64,000 nucleotides of DNA from Streptomyces meridianus (GCF_023703325.1 NZ_JAMQGM010000051.1:1-64000), one strand, 5' to 3'; positions 40,113 through 49,245 are shown, counted from the first letter of the stretch. Notes: a model not told the origin generated them from the letters alone. A program made the numbers and translations.

Positions 40113-42134
40113 ATGCGTATCGCGACCGGTCTCCCCTACGAGACCGTGGAGGAGGAGGACGTCCGGATCCCGGTGTCGGACGGCACCCGGCTGGCCGCCC
40201 GCATCTGGCGGCCCGCGTCCTCCGACACCGATCCCGTCCCCGGGATCCTCGAGTACATCCCGTACCGTCAGCGCGACCTGACGTCGGTCCGGGACTCCGT
40301 TCACCATCCCTACATCGCCGGCCACGGATACGCCTGCGTGCGCGTGGACATCCGCGGAACCGGTGATTCCGAGGGAGTGCTCACCGACGAGTACCTCGAG
40401 CAGGAGCAGCAGGACGCCGAGGACGTGCTCGCCTGGCTGGCCGAACAGCCGTGGTGCAACGGCCGGAACGGCATGATGGGCATCTCCTGGGGCGCGTTCG
40501 CCGCGCTCCAGGTGGCCGCCCGCCGGCCACCGAGCCTGGAGGCCGTGGTGCTGTCGTCGTTCACCGACGACCGGTACTGGGACGACATGCACTACGGGGG
40601 TGGATGCCTGCTGTCCGACAACCTGGGCGAGGCGGGCACCATGTTCGCGTACTCGACCTGCCCGCCCGACCCGGACGTGGTGGGCGAGCGCTGGCGGGAG
40701 ATGTGGCTGGAGCGGCTGGAGGCCAACGGTCCCTGGGTCGCGGAGTGGCTGCGCCATCAGCGGCGCGACGACTACTGGCGGCATGCCTCGGTGTGCGAGA
40801 ACTACCAGGACGTGCAGTGCCCGGTGCTCGCCTCCAGCGGCTGGGCCGACGGCTATTCGAACGCCGTGACCCGGCTGCTGGAGAACCTGGACGTCCCCCG
40901 CAGGGGCCTGATCGGCCCCTGGTCGCACAAGTACCCGCACCTCGGCGAGCCCGGGCCTGCCATCGGCTACCTGCAGGAGGTCGTGTGCTGGTGGGACCAC
41001 TGGCTGAAGGACGCGGACAACGGCGCCATGGACGGCCCGATGCTGCGCTCGTGGATGCAGGAGAGCGTTCCGCCGTCCACCTCCTACGAGGAACGGCCCG
41101 GTCGCTGGGTCGGGGAACCGACGTGGCCCTCCCCGCGCATCGAACAGGTCGTGCGCCCGCTGGGGGCGCACCGGATCGCGGATCCCGGCGAGACGGTGCC
41201 GGAACGTGAGCTGACGGTCCAGTCGCCACTGTCCGTCGGGCAGTTCGCCGGCAAGTGGGCGTCGTACAACGCGCCGCCGGACCTGCCCTACGACCAGCGC
41301 GAGGAGGACGGGGGTTCGCTGGTGTTCGACACCGAGGCGCTCCCCGAGCGGGTGGAGATCCTCGGTTCACCGACGGTGGAGCTGGAGTTCACGGTCACCG
41401 AGCCGATCGCCATGGTGGCTGCTCGCCTCTCCGACGTGGCTCCGGACGGAAAAGCCACCCGGGTCTGCTACGGCCTGCTGAACCTGACGCACCGTAACGG
41501 CCAGGACCATCCCGAGGAGCTGGTGCCCGGTGAGCGCTACCGGGCGACGGTCCGGCTCAACGGCGTGGCCCAGGCGTTCCCGCCGGGGCACCGTATCCGG
41601 CTGTCGCTGTCCACGTCGTACTGGCCGCTGGCCTGGCCGCCGCCGAAGCCGGTCCTGCTCGGTGTCGTGGCGGGGTCGAGCACCCTGACGCTGCCGGTTC
41701 GGCCGGCGGACATCGAGGAGCCGGAGGCGGAGCCGTTCGGCGAGGCCGAAGGGTGCGAGCCGGTGCCCACCACCCAGGTGAGCCCGAAGGAGCAGAGCTG
41801 GAAGGTCACCCGCGACCTCGTCGACTACACCTCCGGGCTGGAGATCGTCAAGGACGCCGGAACGGTGCGCTACGACCGGATCGGCCTCGACGTGAGCCGC
41901 CGGGCGTACGAACGCTACGAGGCCGTCGCGGACGAGTTCGACTCGGTGCGCGGCGAATCGGAGTGGACGATGGGCTTCCGGCGGGGTGACTGGGAGGTGC
42001 GGACCGTGACCCGGACCGAACTGCGCTCCAACGAGAAGGAGTTCCAGCTCCACGCGACGCTCGACGGGTACGAGGGGTCCCAGCGGGTGTTCTCCCGCGA
42101 CTGGGACCTGACCTTCCCCCGCGACGGGCTGTGA
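40113..42134 (+). CDS. CocE/NonD-family hydrolase (X-Pro dipeptidyl-peptidase S15-like)
   Basis: 673 residues. The alpha/beta-hydrolase part has the nucleophile Ser125 in MMGISWGAFAAL, an oxyanion Tyr51 in LEYIPYRQRD, the acid in SSGWADGYSNA and His in IGPWSHKYPH. The C-terminal jelly-roll typical of CocE follows (EILGSPTVELEFTV, FPPGHRIRLSLST). The family hydrolyses esters or amides, such as cocaine, cephalosporin esters or X-Pro peptides. The tail beyond 560 continues for about 110 residues with its own beta-rich pattern. Overlap with the ATP-grasp operon suggests that one enzyme makes and the other cleaves a related amide or peptide; that is inference. Confidence 0.87.
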   Translation: MRIATGLPYETVEEEDVRIPVSDGTRLAARIWRPASSDTDPVPGILEYIPYRQRDLTSVRDSVHHPYIAGHGYACVRVDIRGTGDSEGVLTDEYLEQEQQDAEDVLAWLAEQPWCNGRNGMMGISWGAFAALQVAARRPPSLEAVVLSSFTDDRYWDDMHYGGGCLLSDNLGEAGTMFAYSTCPPDPDVVGERWREMWLERLEANGPWVAEWLRHQRRDDYWRHASVCENYQDVQCPVLASSGWADGYSNAVTRLLENLDVPRRGLIGPWSHKYPHLGEPGPAIGYLQEVVCWWDHWLKDADNGAMDGPMLRSWMQESVPPSTSYEERPGRWVGEPTWPSPRIEQVVRPLGAHRIADPGETVPERELTVQSPLSVGQFAGKWASYNAPPDLPYDQREEDGGSLVFDTEALPERVEILGSPTVELEFTVTEPIAMVAARLSDVAPDGKATRVCYGLLNLTHRNGQDHPEELVPGERYRATVRLNGVAQAFPPGHRIRLSLSTSYWPLAWPPPKPVLLGVVAGSSTLTLPVRPADIEEPEAEPFGEAEGCEPVPTTQVSPKEQSWKVTRDLVDYTSGLEIVKDAGTVRYDRIGLDVSRRAYERYEAVADEFDSVRGESEWTMGFRRGDWEVRTVTRTELRSNEKEFQLHATLDGYEGSQRVFSRDWDLTFPRDGL

Positions 42135-42304
42135 CCCCGCAGGACAACACCGGTCACCCGTGTCTCACCGGGCCCCGGCCGCCGATCGCACCGGCGGCCG
42201 GGGCCCGGTGCCGTGTCACCACCGGAACACCGTTCCTCCGCATGCGCACGCCCAAGACGGGCAATGTCACCTCTGACCACCCCATTCATGTCGAGGAGGC
42301 CGCC

Positions 42305-42868
42305 ATGAGCGTGACCGACCACCCCACCGCTCCCGCGCCCCGGCCCCCTCACGGGGCGAAGGCCGTCCCGCCGGCGGCCGGGCACGGCATGCAGCAACCC
42401 GAGCAGCAACACGAACGCGTCAACCGCAGATGGAACGAGGTCCTGCAGGAGACACGAGTCGCCCAGACCGGCATACAGATCCTGTTCGGTTTCCTCCTCA
42501 GCGTGGCCTTCACCCACCGCTTCGAGGACCTGGAAGCCGTCGACCGGGTCATCTACGTCGTCACCGTGATCCTCGCCGCCGCCACCACCGGCTGTCTGAT
42601 CGCCCCGGTCTCCCTGCACAGGTTTCTGTCGGGGCAGAGCATGAAGGACGAAGTGGTGGCGATCGCAGGGCGGTTGATGATCTGCGGCATGGTGCTGCTG
42701 GCGCTGACCGTGGGCTCCACACTGCTGCTCATACTGCACGTCGTCGTCCCCGGACTGCTGGCCGAGGTGCTGGTCGGTGTGGTCATGCTGTGGTTCGCGC
42801 TGGCTTGGTACGCGCTGCCGATGTGGCTGCGCCGCCGGGCGGGCCGTTCGGGCGGGGACGACGCCTGA
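42305..42868 (+). CDS. DUF6328 family membrane protein
   Basis: 187 residues. A proline-rich N-terminus leads to RWNEVLQETRVAQTGIQILFG, which I recognise as the DUF6328 signature, then about four membrane spans (LFGFLLSVAF, VIYVVTVILAAATTGCLIA, LMICGMVLLALTVGSTLLLI, VLVGVVMLWFALAWYALPMW). Function is unknown; these are frequent in actinobacteria. ATG 42305 follows GAGGAGG. It stands alone 170 nt after the CocE gene. Confidence 0.85.
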   Translation: MSVTDHPTAPAPRPPHGAKAVPPAAGHGMQQPEQQHERVNRRWNEVLQETRVAQTGIQILFGFLLSVAFTHRFEDLEAVDRVIYVVTVILAAATTGCLIAPVSLHRFLSGQSMKDEVVAIAGRLMICGMVLLALTVGSTLLLILHVVVPGLLAEVLVGVVMLWFALAWYALPMWLRRRAGRSGGDDA

Positions 42869-42977
42869 CGATCCGCGGCACGCCCGGGAACGACACGCGC
42901 CGCAACATGGACACTTTTCTCGGAATCCGGGCTTTGCCGCCAACAGCACGGTCAGTGGGCGTGGTCAGGGTCCCGCC

Positions 42978-43651
42978 ATGACGGAAGCCACGTACTTGCA
43001 GACCACCCGCGTCGCGTACGACACGGTGGCTGCCTCCTACGCCGACCTGCTCCGCACCGAGCTGGACGGCAAACCGCTCGACCGGGCGATGCTCGCCATG
43101 TTCGCCGAGCACGTCCGCCTCCCCGGAACCGGCCCGGTAGCCGATCTCGGCTGCGGACCGGGCCGGATCACGGCCCATCTGGCCGCGCTCGGCGTGGACG
43201 TCTTCGGCATCGACCTGTCGCCGGAGATGGTCGCGGTGGCCCGCCGCGACCACCCCGGGCTGCGCTTCCGGGAAGGTTCGATGACCTCGCTGGACCTGCC
43301 GGACGGCGGACTCGGCGGCGTCGTCGCCTGGTACTCGACCGTGCACACCCCGCCGGACCTGCTGCCGGCGGTCTTCGCCGAGTTCCACCGGGTGCTGGAA
43401 CCGGGCGGCCACGTACTGATCGCCTTCAAAGCCGGCGACGAGCGGCTGCACCGGGACAGTCGTACGGCCACGCGGTGTCGCTCGAGATCTTCTGGATGCC
43501 GCCCGAGCGCGTGGAGGAGTCGCTGGCCGGGGCGGGACTCGTCGTGGACGACCGGCTGGTGCGCGAACCCGACGCGAGCGAGCGTCCACGGCAGGGGCGC
43601 CAGGCGTTCTTCCTGGCCCGGAAACCGGCGGTTCCTCAGCAGGATTCCTGA
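42978..43651 (+). pseudogene. Class I SAM methyltransferase gene with one-base frameshift
   Basis: The first frame gives MTEATYLQTTRVAYDTVAAS, motif I VADLGCGPGRITAHLAALG, DVFGIDLSPEMVAVAR, and VLEPGGHVLIAFKAGDERLHRD, a complete Methyltransf_11 core. At about 43457 the sequence then must change frame to continue YGHAVSLEIFWMPPERVEES and on to LARKPAVPQQDS with a stop at 43651. One C missing from GACCAG (now GACAG) explains it. Without correction the core lacks its C-terminal strand. It is a real inactivation or a consensus error. ATG 42978 has CAGGG upstream. Confidence 0.8.
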
Positions 43652-43701
43652 AGTTCGCGCCCTCCGGGACCGCGCGCCCGGCGCCGGGGCTCACGGCGCT
43701 G

Positions 43702-44313
43702 TCAGCCGACGACCGCGGCGAACAGGCGCGCGCAGCGGCCGGCCATGTCCTCGGCGGACTCCTCCGGGTGGGCGTTCCACCAGGAGACCAGGGAACTGAC
43801 CGCCCCCGTCCACAGGTGCTTGAGCGCGTCGGCGTCCACCTCGTCGTCGATGCCGCGCGCCCGGAGGAGTTCGGCGCTTCCGGACGCGGCGAGGCGGTCG
43901 ATGATGTCGCGGTGGTGGCGGGCGGTGCGGCGCAGTTCGCCGTCGGACGGCAGCGTCCGGTCGAAGAGGACGAACCAGGCGTGGCGGCGGCCCTCGAGGG
44001 TGGTGAAGATCGCCTCGAGTACGGCCAGCGGTACGTCGAGTGTCGCGGCGCCGGGGCTCAGTGCCCGGGTGATGGCGGGAGTCAGCAGCCCGGCGACGTG
44101 TTCGAGTGCGGCGATGTGCAGCCCGTCCTTGGAACCGAAGTACTGGTAGATCAGCGGTTTGGTGACGCCGACCCGTGCCGCGATCGCGGCCATGGACGCC
44201 CCTGCGTAGCCGTGGCGGCCGAACTCCTCGACGGCGGCCGCGATGATCTGTGCTTCGCGCTCGGCGCGCGGCACGCCCTTGGTTCCCGCCGTGACGGCTC
44301 TTGCAGTGTCCAT
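43702..44313 (-). CDS. TetR-family transcriptional regulator
   Basis: 203 residues. The N-terminal helix-turn-helix is AAAVEEFGRHGYAGASMAAI plus AARVGVTKPLIYQYFGSKDG; the C-terminal domain is all helical with aromatic pocket residues (RRHAWFVLFDRTLP, LWTGAVSSLVSWW). It is divergent from an FAD-linked oxidase gene and very likely controls it, since a palindrome lies between them. A TATGAT hexamer ends six bases before the ATG, so its mRNA may be leaderless; no ribosome binding site is present, in agreement. Confidence 0.9.
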   Translation of the reverse strand: MDTARAVTAGTKGVPRAEREAQIIAAAVEEFGRHGYAGASMAAIAARVGVTKPLIYQYFGSKDGLHIAALEHVAGLLTPAITRALSPGAATLDVPLAVLEAIFTTLEGRRHAWFVLFDRTLPSDGELRRTARHHRDIIDRLAASGSAELLRARGIDDEVDADALKHLWTGAVSSLVSWWNAHPEESAEDMAGRCARLFAAVVG

Positions 44314-44319
44314 CGGAGC

Positions 44320-44325
44320 ATCATA
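44320..44325 (-). promoter_or_regulatory. Predicted -10 element of a leaderless tetR transcript
   Basis: On the minus strand TATGAT (5 of 6 to TATAAT) ends six bases before the tetR start codon, placing the transcription start at or next to the A of ATG. The -35 region would overlap the TTACC...GGTAA operator, giving autoregulation. Confidence 0.5.
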
Positions 44326-44336
44326 CGGTCAGGAAC

Positions 44337-44350
44337 TTACCGCAAGGTAA
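44337..44350. promoter_or_regulatory. Candidate TetR operator
   Basis: The palindrome TTACC-GCAA-GGTAA lies in the 75-bp gap between the divergent tetR and oxidase genes. TTACC-N4-GGTAA is a common actinobacterial TetR operator form. It overlaps the expected promoter regions on both strands. Confidence 0.65.
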
Positions 44351-44388
44351 ATTCCTTTGCGGCCGACTCACGTGACGGGAAGGGCCCC

Positions 44389-45990
44389 ATGACTGCGACG
44401 CAGACCCCTCCTCCTGCCCCTGTGCGCTCCTGGTGGGGGTGGGGGTGGAGCCAGAGCGCGCTGTCCGACGAGGAGTGCGTGGAGCTCGCCGCCCGACTGC
44501 CGGGTCTGCCGGCCCGGCCGCTGCCCGTGCCTAAGGTCTCCGGCCTGGCGCTGCCGGCGGTGCGCATCACGCCGCCGGACAGTCTGGCCGACCGGATCTC
44601 CAGCGCACCGCTCGACCGCGCCTCGCACACCTACGGCAAGGCCTACCGGGACGTGGTCCGGGCCCTGCACGGGGACGTGACGGCGGCTCCCGACGCGGTC
44701 GCGTTCCCGCGAAGCGAACGCGAGGTGGTGAACGTCCTCGACTGGGCGTCCGGTCACGATGTCGCGGTGATCCCCTACGGCGCCGGGAGTTCGGTGGTCG
44801 GCGGAACCGAGTACCGGGACGGCGGTCACGCGGGCGTGCTCTCCCTGGACCTGTCCGCCATGGACGAGGTGCTGGAAGTGGACCGGACGAGCCGGGCGGC
44901 GCGGATCCAGGCCGGTTCGCGCGGGCCGGTGCTCGAAGGACAGCTACGGCCGCACGGGCTGACTTTGCGCCACTTCCCGCAGAGCTTCGAGTTCTCCACC
45001 CTCGGCGGCTGGCTGGCCACCCGGGCCGGCGGCCACTACGCCACGCTGTACACCCACATCGACGATCTCGTCGAGTCGATGCGGGTGGTCACCCCGGCCG
45101 GGACGGGCGAGTCCTGGCGGCTGCCCGGCTCCGGTGCCGGTCCCTCGCCCGACCGGCTCTTCCTCGGATCGGAGGGCACGCTCGGCGTCATCACCGAGGC
45201 GTGGATGCGGCTCCAGGACCGTCCCGTGCACAAGGCGTCCGCATCGGTGGACTTCGACGACTTCACGGCGGCCATGGACGCGGTGCGGGCGATCTCCCAG
45301 TCCGGTCTTCACCCGGCCAACTGCCGTCTGCTGGATCCGGGCGAGGCCGCGATGGCCGGCGCGGCGCAGCGCGGTGAGAGCGTGCTGGTTCTGGGCGTGG
45401 AATCCGCCCACCAACCGGTGGCCGGCCGGCTGGAGGAGCTGGTCGCCATCGCCCGCGACCACGGGGGAACGCCGCGCCCCCGGGAGGGCGGTGCCGGGGA
45501 TGAGGGTGTCGGCGCCTGGCGTGAGGCGTTCTTGCGCATGCCCTATCTGCGCGACGCCCTGGCGCGCATGAGCGCGGTGGTCGAGACGTTCGAGACGGCC
45601 TGCACCTGGGACCGGGTCGCCGGGCTCTACACGGCAGTGCGCGACGACCTCGGTGCGGCGGTGGCGGAGATCACCGGGGCGCCGGGGCTGATCAACTGCC
45701 GTTTCACGCACGTCTATCCGGACGGCGCGGCGCCCTACTTCACGGTGATAGCCGCCGGGAAGCGAGGGTCGGAGTCGGCCATGTGGGACGACATCAAGGC
45801 TGCCGCGACGGAGATCCTGACCGCGCACCGGGCCACGGTCACCCACCATCACGCCGTCGGCAGGGATCACCGCGTCGGCTACGACCGTCAGCGGCCCGAG
45901 CCGTTCGCACTGGCCCTGCGCGCGGCCAAGTCGGCGCTCGATCCCGCGGGAGTGCTGAATCCGGGCGTGCTCGTCGACCCGGTGCGGTGA
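44389..45990 (+). CDS. FAD-binding oxidase, alkyl-DHAP synthase-like (AGPS family)
   Basis: 533 residues of the PCMH-type FAD-linked oxidase family. FAD-binding segments: VAVIPYGAGSSVVGGTEYRD, HFPQSFEFSTLGGWLATRAG and LFLGSEGTLGVITEAW; the C-terminal half has the substrate domain with a multi-His patch, THHHAVGRDH, equivalent to the essential His region of alkyldihydroxyacetone-phosphate synthase. In actinobacteria these enzymes are often regulated by an adjacent TetR and may act in ether lipid or other fatty alcohol metabolism; the substrate is unproven. ATG 44389 follows GGGAAGGG. Confidence 0.87.
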   Translation: MTATQTPPPAPVRSWWGWGWSQSALSDEECVELAARLPGLPARPLPVPKVSGLALPAVRITPPDSLADRISSAPLDRASHTYGKAYRDVVRALHGDVTAAPDAVAFPRSEREVVNVLDWASGHDVAVIPYGAGSSVVGGTEYRDGGHAGVLSLDLSAMDEVLEVDRTSRAARIQAGSRGPVLEGQLRPHGLTLRHFPQSFEFSTLGGWLATRAGGHYATLYTHIDDLVESMRVVTPAGTGESWRLPGSGAGPSPDRLFLGSEGTLGVITEAWMRLQDRPVHKASASVDFDDFTAAMDAVRAISQSGLHPANCRLLDPGEAAMAGAAQRGESVLVLGVESAHQPVAGRLEELVAIARDHGGTPRPREGGAGDEGVGAWREAFLRMPYLRDALARMSAVVETFETACTWDRVAGLYTAVRDDLGAAVAEITGAPGLINCRFTHVYPDGAAPYFTVIAAGKRGSESAMWDDIKAAATEILTAHRATVTHHHAVGRDHRVGYDRQRPEPFALALRAAKSALDPAGVLNPGVLVDPVR

Positions 45991-46068
45991 TCCACGGTTC
46001 GGCCGGACAGCCGGCCCACCGGTGCGTAGGATCGCGTTGACGACAGAGGCGGGTCCACGGGCGGGGGG

Positions 46069-46179
46069 ATGGGCGTGTTCGGTGTCCTGAGGATGAGCGA
46101 CCTGGTACTGGGGCTGATCATGATCGTCGCGCCGGTGTGTGCGGTGGTCTTCGGCCTGGTGTGGCTCAGGCGCCGCTGA
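46069..46179 (+). CDS. Small single-span membrane protein (36 aa)
   Basis: A short frame encodes MGVFGVLRMSDLVLGLIMIV followed by APVCAVVFGLVWLRRR: one hydrophobic helix with a positively charged C-terminal end (RRR), typical of small membrane proteins. The G-rich run before the ATG could serve as a ribosome binding site but abuts it. It lies between convergent flanking genes. No family is recognised; it may be real but is too short for certainty. Confidence 0.45.
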   Translation: MGVFGVLRMSDLVLGLIMIVAPVCAVVFGLVWLRRR

Positions 46180-46227
46180 GCCCCGGGCAGCCGCGCACGA
46201 TGGCCGAGCGGACCGCCGCACGGGGGC

Positions 46228-47760
46228 TCATGGTGTCCGCCGGGTCTCCGCCGCGCACAGTTCGCCGACGATGCGGGTCAGGTCGGCCGGGGCGGCCGCG
46301 AGGCGGACGGGGGTACCCGCGTCGTCGAGTTCGGCGATGTGCCAGCTTCCCGGGACGGTCTCGCCGTCGCTGCCCCGGGCTCGCCTGATCTCCTTGAGGG
46401 TGAGCCGCTCCACCGGTATCCGCTTCGCCGAGAACCGTCCCGGGCCGGAGTGAGGCAGCACCGCGGGCGGGCCGTCCCCGAGGACGATGTGGGTGCCGAA
46501 GCGGTGCGGGTTGTAGTCGGTGTGCTCGAGGAAGCGGGCGGCCAGGAACACCTCCCCCTTCCCCGTCCCGGCGGACTTCCCGGTCGCTGCTCCCTCTCCG
46601 GGCGTGCGGACGCGGGTGGCACGCCAGGCCGCGACGACCAGGCCCAGGGTGGCCGCCGAGCCCGCGGCGGCCCAGGCGATTGCCGCGGGCGAGGCGAACG
46701 GATCAGTGGGGTGGAAGTAGCAGAACGGCAGCAGCCACAGGGCAGTTCCGGCGAGAGCGCCCGCGAACGGCAGGGCCGAGGGAAGGACCTCGTCGTCGGC
46801 CAGTCGACGCCCCCGCAGACGGAGCAGCATCGTGGCGGCGGGGTAGCCCGCGACGAGGAGGCACAGGGCCGCGACGACGGCCTGGCTCCCGGCGGTGGCC
46901 ACGTGTTCGTGCCAGACGTGCCGCTCTCCGGCCACTCTCATCACCGTGCCGCGCCAGACGGCCAGTTCGACGCCGTCCCCGGCCCGGAACTCCCGGGCGG
47001 CCTCCTGCGAGACCGACAGCCGCTCCAGTGGCCGGCTGTCGGCGAAATACAACCAACCCCTCTTCCCGGGCCGCTCCGTCCGCGCGATCACTGCCCGCAG
47101 GGTGGTCACGCACTCCGCGCGCTGCGGGGCGGGCGTATCAGCGGTGCACGGTGCGGCCGACGCCCACGCCTGCTTGTACGCGGCTACGCTCGGGACGAAC
47201 GACGCGGCGGCCCCCGAACATGCGAGCAGCAGCACACAGAGGAGCACCGAACCGGCCCGGCCCCGTCCGGCGGTGCGGTGCGAGACGACGGGAAGATGGT
47301 CCGACGCCGGGGTTCCGTGACGGCGGTGCAGGGCGCGCAGCGCGTCCAGCTTCGCGTCGAACTCCGGGTCGTCGGGGGTCCAGCTCCGCACGAGCGGCAG
47401 GAGCCGCCTTCGTCCGTCGCGCAGCACCACGCCGACGCGACGGGCCTCCGGGCTCCGGTGGTTCCACTCGTGCACCAGACGGATGTACAGGCCGGCGATG
47501 TCGCTCCACGGCATGCTCCGGCTGCGCAGGAGCCGCCTGACGTGCACGCCGTACGCGTCGGCGCTCACCCGCACGGTGACCGCTCGGAGCGCGGTGATGC
47601 CCATCAGGGCGAGCAGCAGACCGGCGCCCAGCACCACGTCCGGGCCCGCGTACACCGTGTGCACCGCGGCGAGCAGGGCTCCGGCCGCCCCGAGTCCGGC
47701 AAAGAACCACAGGGTGCGCTTTCCGGAAGGATGAAAGGTCAGGTCCCGGGTGTCGGTCAT
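46228..47760 (-). CDS. Multi-span membrane protein with PH-like domain, unrecognised
   Basis: 510 residues. Two membrane spans near the N-terminus (RTLWFFAGLGAAGALLAAVH, VVLGAGLLLALMGITALRAV) are followed by a bacterial PH-like strand pattern (VSADAYGVHVRRLLRSRSMP, WSDIAGLYIRLV). A third span precedes an extracytoplasmic domain with paired cysteines (APCTADTPAPQRAEC), and three more spans follow at about 330-430. The C-terminal 80 residues are soluble (GSWHIAELDDAGTPVRL). Start ATG 47760. Function is unknown; it may sense or organise envelope components. Confidence 0.65.
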   Translation of the reverse strand: MTDTRDLTFHPSGKRTLWFFAGLGAAGALLAAVHTVYAGPDVVLGAGLLLALMGITALRAVTVRVSADAYGVHVRRLLRSRSMPWSDIAGLYIRLVHEWNHRSPEARRVGVVLRDGRRRLLPLVRSWTPDDPEFDAKLDALRALHRRHGTPASDHLPVVSHRTAGRGRAGSVLLCVLLLACSGAAASFVPSVAAYKQAWASAAPCTADTPAPQRAECVTTLRAVIARTERPGKRGWLYFADSRPLERLSVSQEAAREFRAGDGVELAVWRGTVMRVAGERHVWHEHVATAGSQAVVAALCLLVAGYPAATMLLRLRGRRLADDEVLPSALPFAGALAGTALWLLPFCYFHPTDPFASPAAIAWAAAGSAATLGLVVAAWRATRVRTPGEGAATGKSAGTGKGEVFLAARFLEHTDYNPHRFGTHIVLGDGPPAVLPHSGPGRFSAKRIPVERLTLKEIRRARGSDGETVPGSWHIAELDDAGTPVRLAAAPADLTRIVGELCAAETRRTP

Positions 47761-48005
47761 GTGCGGAATCCTGCCATCCCCCGGGGCTGCGCGTCGTACG
47801 TGGGTTCCCGGCGGGAGCCCACCAACGAGGGTGCGGTGAACGGCAGTTCGCCAATGCTGCGGGCTCCGGTGTCGCTTCATCGGTCCGAGCAGGCATCCTG
47901 GGGAAACACACCTCTGCCGCAGCGGGCGGGGCCGCGGGGCTCGGACAGATCCCCCGCGGGACACGCACGTCAGGTCGAGATGCCACCGATCCCGGGAGAC
48001 GACTC

Positions 48006-48851
48006 GTGACCGCCCGCCGCAGCATCCTCTACGTCAGCGATCTCGCCTACCCGGCGCGGGGGCGGCGCTACTGCGACGAGGACATCTTCCTGTCCTCCCG
48101 GCTGCGCGAGGACTTCGACCTCGCTCTGTGCCACCCCCTGGACGCCGCCGCACTGGCCGACACGTTCGACGCCGTCGTGGTCCGCAACAGCGGCCCCGTC
48201 CTGCACTACCGGCAGCAGTGGGACGCCTTCCGCGACCACGCGACCCAGCGGGGCACACGCGTCTACAACCCGCTGTCGGGGCGGGGAGACATGGCGGGCA
48301 AGCAGTACCTGCCGGATCTGACCGGGGCGGGTTTCCCGGTCATCCCGACCGTCGACCGCCGCGAGGACATCGACCGGCTTCCCGCGACAGACGTCTATGC
48401 GGTGAAACCCAAGGCCGGCGCGGACTCCATCGGACTCGAGTTCCTGCCCCGCGAGCGGCTCAACGGCGTGGCCGGACTCGACGACGGAAGCCTCCTGGTC
48501 CAGCCCCGGATCGACTTCCGCTACGAGGTGTCGTTCTACTTCGTCGACGACGCGTTCCAGTACGCGCTGTATGCCCCCGACACCGGCCGGCGCTGGGTCC
48601 TGGAGGCCTACCGGCCCACCGACGCCGACCTCGCCTTTGCCCGCCGCTTCATCGACTGGAACACCCTCGGCTCCGGTATCCAGCGCGTCGACGCCTGCCG
48701 AACACAGGCGGGCGATCTCCTCCTGGTCGAGCTGGAGGACCTCAACCCCTACCTGTCGCTGGATCTCGTTCCCGAGCGGACGCGCGAGGGCTTCGTCTCC
48801 GCGATGACGACGTCCCTGCACCGCTTCCTGGACTCCGGAACGGCTGCCTGA
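48006..48851 (+). CDS. ATP-grasp-like protein, unrecognised subgroup
   Basis: 281 residues. The layout matches a compact ATP-grasp or GshB-like ligase: N-terminal strand SILYVSDLAYP, AVVVRNSGPVLHYRQQWDAF, GRGDMAGKQYLPDLTGAGFP, nucleotide lysine in YAVKPKAGADSIGLEFL, and the Glu/Asn metal pair in LLLVELEDLNPYLSLDLV. It is distant from the ATP-grasp protein at 38.8 kb. The substrate is unknown and no partner gene is visible. GTG 48006 follows GGGAGA. A strong hairpin directly after the stop ends the transcript. Confidence 0.65.
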   Translation: MTARRSILYVSDLAYPARGRRYCDEDIFLSSRLREDFDLALCHPLDAAALADTFDAVVVRNSGPVLHYRQQWDAFRDHATQRGTRVYNPLSGRGDMAGKQYLPDLTGAGFPVIPTVDRREDIDRLPATDVYAVKPKAGADSIGLEFLPRERLNGVAGLDDGSLLVQPRIDFRYEVSFYFVDDAFQYALYAPDTGRRWVLEAYRPTDADLAFARRFIDWNTLGSGIQRVDACRTQAGDLLLVELEDLNPYLSLDLVPERTREGFVSAMTTSLHRFLDSGTAA

Positions 48852-48892
48852 CCACGGCGGCCGGAGGCCGTGCGGGCCTCGGGCCGCCGTGG
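48852..48892. terminator. Bidirectional terminator between convergent genes
   Basis: CCACGGCGGCC pairs with GGCCGCCGTGG (11 bp), and inside it GAGGCC pairs with GGCCTC, separated by a single G-G mismatch. The hairpin starts at the base after the ATP-grasp stop and ends 11 bases before the stop of the interrupted gene on the other strand. Confidence 0.85.
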
Positions 48893-48903
48893 ATAAGTCG
48901 GGC

Positions 48904-49029
48904 CTACTTCTCGGCGCGGACCTCGTCGCGGATCTTGGCGGTGGTGCCCGCGAACTCGGCCGGGGAGGGCTCGGCGTACCCCTCTCCGTCCCAGAGGACG
49001 TTGCCCAAGGTGCCGCCGTCGCCCCAGAT
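48904..49029 (-). pseudogene. C-terminal fragment of a gene split by the IS21-like element
   Basis: The minus strand reads GDGGTLGNVLWDGEGYAEPS and then EFAGTTAKIRDEVRAEK before a TAG at 48904. Removing the IS and one target-site copy joins it in frame to VMKCGRVATGSESAFVCIWG at 51520-51600. The combined pattern (GFDGDVMKC...VCIWGD...R.EVR) is that of a family of Streptomyces membrane-anchored proteins of unknown function. Confidence 0.7.
49022..49029 (+). repeat. Target-site duplication, left copy (CCCCAGAT)
   Basis: The 8 bases immediately before the left inverted repeat, CCCCAGAT, are repeated exactly after the right inverted repeat at 51520-51527. A duplication of this size fits IS21-type insertion and fixes the element boundaries. 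Confidence 0.92.
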
Positions 49030-49245
49030 TGTTTGTGACAGGTTGCAGTGGCCCCACTCCGGCAAGTTCTTTTGGCTCCACCTTGATCGACATTGGATTT
49101 GGACCCATCTGTCCGGCTAGGCGACGACATGTCCTCGTCCGAGTGAATGGTGTGAGCCGCCTGCCCGATCCCGACAGGGTGTGTCCGTCGTTCACGGTCA
49201 TGTCGGAGGCCGTGCCGTTGGTCGTGGCCGTGTCGGGAGGCCAGG

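Noticed and set aside
38502..41171. An 889-codon open frame antisense to the ATP-grasp and CocE genes
   Set aside because: Its residues follow no family and its codon positions are the complement of two clear genes with full motif sets; long antisense frames are expected at this GC content.
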